Shown: positions 58,201-64,000 of the stretch, in pieces
Layout: every line of letters starts with the position of its first letter
How positions within the stretch are numbered: position 1 is the stretch's first letter
Assembly: GCA_028274465.1 (NCBI GenBank)
Contig: CM051456.1
Span: 78,478,753-78,542,752 of the forward strand
DNA from: Plantago ovata
Taxonomy: Eukaryota > Streptophyta > Magnoliopsida > Lamiales > Plantaginaceae
DNA: 64,000 bases
Direction: 5' to 3'
Made by a program: the position numbers and the translations under genes
Notes under the pieces: model-generated
Databases searched by the model: none
Told to the model about the DNA's origin: nothing
What the model saw: the letters and a program-made list of their open reading frames with translations, nothing else

Positions 58201-58638
58201 TTTTTCAGCAAGGCAATCATGATCTGAGACAAGGCATTTTTCAACGATTGCTGAAGACCAATCTACGGTGTACAAGCCTCCTGATCTTCTTGCAATCATA
58301 ATAACCTTTTTAGTCTCGAAATCTATAAGTTTACATTCATCACTTTTGATTTTGATGAAGTATCCTTTGTCAGCAAACTGACTCATGCTGAAAAGATTAA
58401 ACTTAAGATTTTTGACATAAAGAACTCCAGTAATGGTAATGCATCCTAACTTCACGTCACCATAGCCTTTTGTAGAACCGGAGCCTCCACCAGCAAACCT
58501 TATTGTTGGACCTTTAGACCACCGTCTATAGTTTATAAGGTTATTCTTGTTGCCCGTCATGTGCTTTCCACAACCACTATCAAAGTGCCAGATTGCATCG
58601 TTTTTCTCCGTGGCTGAAGTCTGCACAATCAAGAGCAA
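55246..58638 (-). pseudogene. Copy F pol polyprotein (one premature stop)
   Basis: Open from 58638 to a TGA at 55402 (1,078 codons). The same frame then continues to its natural TAA at 55246, so only about 51 codons of RNase H are cut off. Order: protease [12 protein letters not shown] (residues about 18-29), GAG-pre-integrase with [18 protein letters not shown] and CNACQQGK, integrase core ([32 protein letters not shown]), RT ([33 protein letters not shown], catalytic YVDD at 56196-56185), and RNase H ([28 protein letters not shown]). The frame has no ATG at its start. It is in a different frame from gag and begins at TTGATTGTGCAG, which resembles a splice acceptor, so a frameshift or splicing event is expected. 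The stop replaces the Arg of the conserved H-I-D-x-x-H region (CGA to TGA). Confidence 0.92.
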
Positions 58639-61039
58639 ACAAGTTTATTATCCAATATTGGATGTCCATTAACATGTTCAATAATGCGTCCAGTGGAAAC
58701 CCAAGTCTTAAGTTTTTCAACTTTGACTTGTTTTCTACTTGCGGAGGAACTAGGAGGTTTTGAGCTGAAAGACTTTTGATTCGTGCTGATCAAGTCCACT
58801 TTCTGATGTGGTGTCTTGCTCGGTTGACCTTTTTGCTGAACATACTTTTCAGTAAGTTCTTTTCTAGCAAAGTTCCTTCTAGCCCTAGCGTTTAGAGTCT
58901 TTTCATCTCTTTGAAGTATCTTTGCTGACTTTGCTTATACTCGTGAAAAAGTTAATTTTGCTTGGTTTTGAAACCGAGTCCACTTTTCGGAGAATTCTGA
59001 GCTTTTGTGTCAGCAACCTTACTTGATTCAGGTTTGTCATTAAAGGTCTTCTGATTACTTTTAGTAATCTTGCCTTTTGACTTAACAAATTGCTTTTCAG
59101 CAACTTGTTTGGCGGAATGCTTTACAACATCATTGTTCTTTACAGTTTGCTTCTCAGCAACCTGTTTTCCTTTTAAAGTCTTGTTACTTTGAGTAGCAAC
59201 AACGGGCTTTATGGTCGTAGGTACTTGATTGCATGTTTCAACAACCTTAGATTGACCAAACTGATAGAGTTCTGGTTGACCACTATCAGTAGCTCGTACG
59301 AAGGAAATCGGTGATTTGTCGTTACTCAAGATTTCTACGTCATCACCATCATACGTTGCACCTACACCTTCTTTCTGAGATGGATCTCTCAAATAAGAGT
59401 TTAGTTCAGTCAGCGTATTACTTGCGTCAGCATAAGATTTGAAATTGATTTTCATCTTTTTCATTTCTTGGATTTCAGCAAGTAACTTTAGAATTGAGGA
59501 CTGATACTCTTCCAATTCTAATGCCATTTGAGAATTCTTCTCTGTAGCTTCAGCAATCAACTTCTTAAGACGCCTTATTTCAGCATCCTTTTCTTCTGTC
59601 TCTTCCTTCAGCAAGATATACTTTTCAGTAGTCTTCTTGGTCAGAGTTTCAGCAATCTGTAGTTTCTCTTGCTGTCTGCTCAGAGTTTTCTCAAATCTTT
59701 CGATTTCTCCTTGAATCTTGTCAAGGTCAATCTCGTCTTCACTTTCTGAGTCTGAGTCAGAGGTAGGGTTGTTTACCTGACCGGCCATGAGGCAGAACTC
59801 GTAGTTTGACACATCTGGATAAGCTTCCATAGCTATTCCACAGACTTATTTGACAATCTCTACGTCTAGAGTGGTTTCTTCATCGTCAGTGTCTGAGCTT
59901 TCATCCTCACTGTCTTCGGAGCTTGTATCAATGCACAATGCATCGATTTTTGCTTGAAGCTTCTTCTTTTCTTCAGCAATAAAAGCTCTTTTGAACTTCT
60001 TCTTCTTTTCAGCAGATTTGCCTTTCAGCAAAGGGAAATTTGCTTCGAAGTGTCCAGGCTTTTTGCAGTAAAAGCAGAGATCATTTCCAACTGTTGGTTC
60101 TTCTGATGAGGTTGCTTGCTGAGCTTGTTTATTCAGCGAGCTATTCTCATTCTTGTACTTATGGTAGTTGTTACCAAGATGCTTTTTCAGCTTCTCTTTT
60201 GCTTTTCGCCTTTCAAGTTCCTTACTAATGAATTTCTTCATGTTTTTGACAACTAAAGAGTTTTCATCATCAGGCTCTTTATCATTCTTCTTTTCAGAAG
60301 ATGACGGCATTGCAGCAAGAGCAATGTTTTGCGATTTTTCAGCAAACACATTTTCTCTTTGCTTTGTCTCGTAGTTGACAGTAGCAAGATGAGAGAACAA
60401 CTCTGTTGGTGTAATGTCTGGCATTCCTTGATTGTAGTAGAAGTTCTGAGTGTGGATCCATTCTTGGTTCAGACTTCTGATGATGGTTTTCACCTTCTTA
60501 GAATCTGAGTAAAGATTTCCAACACCCAAGGCTGCCATTTCACTAACAAGAGTTGTGAATCTGAAGTCCAAGTTTTCCAGTGACTCATTTGTACCTTGTT
60601 TAAAGTTCTTGAACTTTAACTTCAGCACTTCGAGTTTGTTTTCCTTGGTTTTGTCAGATCCAGCACAAAGATCTTGAACCATTTTCCAAGCTTCCTTAGC
60701 AGTTTTAGCACCCCACAGTTTGCACTGTATGGTATCCGGAGTTGATCGAATGATGATGTTTCTTGCTTGGCCATCAAGACGGAATCTTTTAGCTTCGTCG
60801 GAAGTCCATTCCTCTCTCAATTTTGGCACAACGGTATCAACCGGTTCGCCTAAGATAGTTTCCTTTCCAGCTTCAGTGGTTTTGTGAGGAAAACTTCTTT
60901 TAACCTTAGTGATCTTGATAGGTCCATCATTAATGACAATAACCATCTCATCACTAATGGCCTCAAGATGTAGCATCATGTTGTTTCGCCATTTTTCGTA
61001 GTTTTCGAGCTTCAGCAAGGGAGCGTCTCCTAAAGACAT
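58629..61039 (-). pseudogene. Copy F gag
   Basis: ATG 61039 (MSLGDAPLLKLENYEKW) to TGA 58631-58629. Residues 1-230 are the copia Gag/UBN2 core (WRNNMMLHLEAI, FKNFKQGTNESLENLDFRF). The zinc knuckle at about 60075-60040 reads CFYCKKPGHFEANF: the fourth ligand is Phe instead of Cys. Acidic Ser/Asp tracts, a coiled-coil Glu/Leu region (residues about 430-540) and a basic Gln/Lys tail follow. Two in-frame stops break it: TAA at 59848-59846 (Glu codon in copy A) and TAA at about 58952 (Gln codon in copy A). A small deletion near 58910 shifts the tail. Confidence 0.88.
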
Positions 61040-61137
61040 CCTGTCAGCAAACCACTACCAAACTGATCAAGTGAGAGTGATTTACGGAAAGCACCTAAGG
61101 GGATCTAGGTTCAGTGCTGAAGGTTAAAGAACCTCCA

Positions 61138-61149
61138 GCTCCGATACCA
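61138..61149 (-). promoter_or_regulatory. Primer-binding site of copy F
   Basis: Minus strand TGGTATCGGAGC, two bases from the 5' LTR; one mismatch from the iMet site. Confidence 0.85.
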
Positions 61150-61151
61150 CT

Positions 61152-62527
61152 TGTTGGTCCCTTTAAACAACAAGAAAAGACTGGGGGGGGTGAATAGTCT
61201 TTTCAAACTTTCGTCGTTTAAAAACTTTCTCAGCAAGTGCTTATTACTTTTCAGTAATGAGTTTGCTGATACTTAACTTTCTCAGCAAGCGCAAGTTACT
61301 TTTCAGTAACTAGGTTTGCTGATACTTAAAATCAGAGAGCGGAAATCTTTGATACAATAAGTGCTTTGTCAGTGAGTGATAGTTTCAGCAAGTGAAGTGA
61401 GTGACTGTGTACAGATAGATATGCTTTGCTGAAAACTAAGTACAGTAAGTAAATCACACAAACACTTTTATAGTGGTATCTGAGAGTGGCGTAATCTCTC
61501 AACTAATCCACTTTGTCCTTTCTAGGACTGAATCCACAAAGATAAGATTGAGGTTCCTTACAACACCTATCTAGAGCGATCCAAGCAGAAACCAAAGCAC
61601 ACTTGCTTCGTCTCCAACCTAACTAGAGAACGTAACCTTGTTCTCCACTAAACTTGGTACTTTTAATCAGCAACACTATGCTCGATTAAGTTCCCCCTGA
61701 ATATCACGCCTGAAAGGGTGTATTTTCAGTTAGAGAGGTTTGGGATGAGATAACTTAATTATAACTTATTCAGTTACAACAAGTAATCTAAGAAACAAAA
61801 CTTTGAATACTTTGCAGTAAACAAGTTTGATTGTTTCTGGTGTCAAGACTTGTTCTTGTTCGAAAGAAAGAAAGAACACTTAACTAATTTCTTAGTCGTG
61901 TAAGTTCTACTTCTTAAAATGTCACTATCTTGCTTTTGTACTTTCAGCAGCGTCCTTGTTTGTCTTCTAGTCTTCATGTCCTTCGCGTGCATGTTTTGCA
62001 TTTAATGCTTATTTGAATAAAATTCAAACAGTAACATTGGAGCGCAAATACAAGTACTTTCAGCAAGAGGTCACAAATGTTCCATCAACAAGTGGTTAGT
62101 CTCAGTTTCAGCAAGCACAACCTACTCTGTCGTATAGATTTTCACTTATGCAATGTTGTTGCTGAAGTTTCCACTTTCTGAGCAACATGTGCCTTTGTAG
62201 ATACCAGTCTTCAGGTATCTTCTAGTCTTCAGATCTTCAGAATCTTCAAATTTCTGAGCGGTTCTAAATGCTTCAATAGTTTGTTTGTAAAAACAAAGTA
62301 CATCATCAGCAAATGCTTCAATAGGTTGTTTTTCTTTTCAGAAAACAAGATACATCATAAGCGGTAAAACCAACCTATCTAGCACCTACTCTAAGTCTTC
62401 AGCAAACGTTCCTCTTTTACAATGTCCTTAAAATTCTAAATTCCTATGGACCTTAAGAGTACTAGTTACTGGACTTTCCTTAATTTAGCATGGTTAATTG
62501 CTCATCAAAATTACAAGTTTCCTAACA
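61152..62527 (-). repeat. Copy F 5' LTR (1,376 bp, promoter segment deleted)
   Basis: Matches 37398-38971 except for a 198-bp deletion at about 61915, between TTCTT and AAAATGTCAC. The missing segment includes the TATAAATAG box. A CTT microhomology marks the junction. Confidence 0.92.
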
Positions 62528-62532
62528 CCAGT

Positions 62533-64000
62533 CGTCCTTTGGACTTACAGGACTTTATCATCACATTTGTTGCCCCATATCCTTGGTGGACCCGTCGATG
62601 TCAGTTCTGAATAAACAGTTGACCCAAGACACGATCCAGGATTATGGCTACATACAAATGGGGGTGATAAGTGATTCTGTGAAGGATTCATCTCTCACGT
62701 GTAGCACAGGAGAGCACTGCTCATAGTCGTTCATAGTTGTGATTGGTTAAACCGCTGGCCAACGTATCAATATTATTATGATAGTCATAATAGATATTGG
62801 ATTCACCAAGCAACTCACTGAAGACGCCCGTGGATGTATTATTGGGATAGACACTTCATCGATCCTAGATGCATTCGAGTTAGTCAGATGAAGGGACGTT
62901 ACCATCGCCGCGTTGAGCGCAACAGACTTCACAACGAAAGGGTTTGCTTTGAGAAACCTCAAAAACGTCCTCATGTATTAATATTGCAAATGGAACCGTC
63001 TAGGAATTCCATGTTGCCTAGTGTAGCACTTGCTTAATACAATGAGGCCCTATGGGTCACACTATGTGGTGATTCAGCTTATCCGAATATCCTTGAAGAT
63101 GGAATCGCAATCAATTTAGAATTAATTGTGATCGATGAATTATAATTGATTTGGAATTAATTATAATTATTTGTGGCTCAATTAATAATTTGGAATTATT
63201 AATTGAACTGGTTAATTGTGTTTTATGTAAATACAATTAAAGATTATATTTTAGAAATATAATAGAGGTTTGATTTGAAAGGATATGTTAATTTAGAATT
63301 AATATATGCACATGGACAAAATCTACTTGGAGTTTGAATTGCCTTAGAATTATAAGTGGGTCCCAAAATCGGGACCCACCCAACCCCCTTGATGAGCCGC
63401 GCGACCAGTAGTAGTATGGGGAGGAGTACGAATCCTTCCCATATTAGAAGTCAAGGGATAAGTTAGATTTTTCTGATCGAGTTTTAATTCGATTGGGAAT
63501 GAATCTAGACTTAAATTGGTTTCCTTGTGCAATGAGAATTAGATTCTTATTCTTTTATAAAGTCTAATTGATTCTTCTTTAGGCTTCTATTGACTACTAT
63601 ATATAGTAGACTATTAGAGAGCTTTTTACATGGTTGAATATACAGTTGATTGAAGATCATTCTGAATCATTCTTTCTACCAGTTTTCTTAGAGAAAATAA
63701 AAATCTCTCCCCTACCTATCCATAAGCCGCGCGCGCCACTCCCACCGGAGGAAAATCGCCGCCCCATCTTCTTGGCCACATTAAGAATATCCTAGCATTT
63801 TTTCTGATAAGCTGTTCATCCGTGGATACCAAGGTTGAGGTTCAAAGAGCTGGAAACTAACTTTTATTGTCTTGCAGATAATCAAAGTATTGCAGATATC
63901 TTCGACTTCGACGAAGGAGAAGATTCACCGGACTATTACGAAGACTTCATCGATTGGCATATCGATTCAATACCTATTCTTGCTTTTGGAGTATTGTAAG
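62533..64000 (+). repeat. Copia-C-family LTR, second copy (right part, runs off window)
   Basis: Resumes the LTR begun at 36860 (CGTCCTTTGGACTTACAGG onward). It keeps the palindromic TATA at 63594-63609 and the GTGGGTCCC hairpin at about 63355-63380. About 150 bp short of the expected LTR end at the window border. It is clearly diverged from the Copia-C LTRs, so an older insertion. Confidence 0.88.

Larger units (their letters stand above)
37398..62527 (-). mobile_element. Sirevirus-like copia element, copy F (about 15.3 kb without insert)
   Basis: The LTRs, 37398-38971 (3') and 61152-62527 (5'), start TGTTGGTCCC and end CTAACA on the plus strand. The target duplication is CCAGT (37393-37397, 62528-62532). 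It contains gag, pol and a very long third ORF, all on the minus strand, and is interrupted in the third ORF by Copia-C. Removing the insert and its duplicated 5 bp leaves 15,263 bp, large for a copia element but in keeping with Sireviruses, which often carry extra sequence after pol. Pol is nearly open; gag and the third ORF have stops and frameshifts. The whole element is loaded with the word TTGCTGA/TCAGCAA. Confidence 0.93.

Overview
This is a gene-poor, repeat-packed stretch of plant nuclear DNA. Everything large is a plant-type transposable element (hAT, Ty1/copia, Sirevirus-like copia, Ty3/gypsy of Tekay and Tat type). tRNA-iMet-like primer sites and introns inside the transposase also point to an angiosperm. 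A eudicot is likely, but I cannot name a species. I found no convincing intact host gene. A 100-N assembly gap sits at 13218-13317.

Layout. 1-5475: an old copia-type LTR, split by a nearly intact hAT transposon (84-3752; perfect 8-bp target duplication; four-exon transposase with one stop codon). 5476-8066: low-copy-looking DNA with a possible exon fragment, a CCAAT repeat with about 54-bp spacing and a hAT-like MITE. 8067-25495: minus-strand, 3'-truncated Sirevirus-like element (copy A). Its gag is split by Copia-B (11064-23576), whose RNase H is in turn split by a Tat-like gypsy element (12793-18597). The Tat element carries an antisense gene and a 71-bp tandem array, and its gag-pol is missing or hidden in the gap. 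25720-26890: two different tandem arrays. 27078-35395: a Tekay-type gypsy element with chromodomain, decayed by stop codons. 35396-36859: a Tat-type LTR and a MITE. 36860 to the end: an LTR of the Copia-C family, split by a 25-kb Sirevirus-like element (copy F, 37398-62527), which is itself split by the young Copia-C (41481-51342).

Age order follows from nesting. Every internal boundary is confirmed by a perfect target duplication: GATAGAGA, TGGAG, CATAT, CATGG, CCAGT, CTTGG and GTCTG.

The most unusual signals are: (1) a 7-mer, TTGCTGA/TCAGCAA, found about 85 times over the 15.3 kb of Sirevirus-like copy F (LTRs, leader, gag, pol and third ORF, in two codon phases) against about 2 expected, and nearly absent from neighbouring elements; (2) four tandem hairpins with an invariant AGGCGGC loop and compensatory stem changes in the Copia-C leader; (3) a third ORF of about 1,740 codons downstream of pol in copy F, with its own TATA box; (4) an antisense gene with TATA box and leader intron inside the Tat element. 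The genes do not form a cellular pathway. They are independent mobile-element replication genes, mostly broken.
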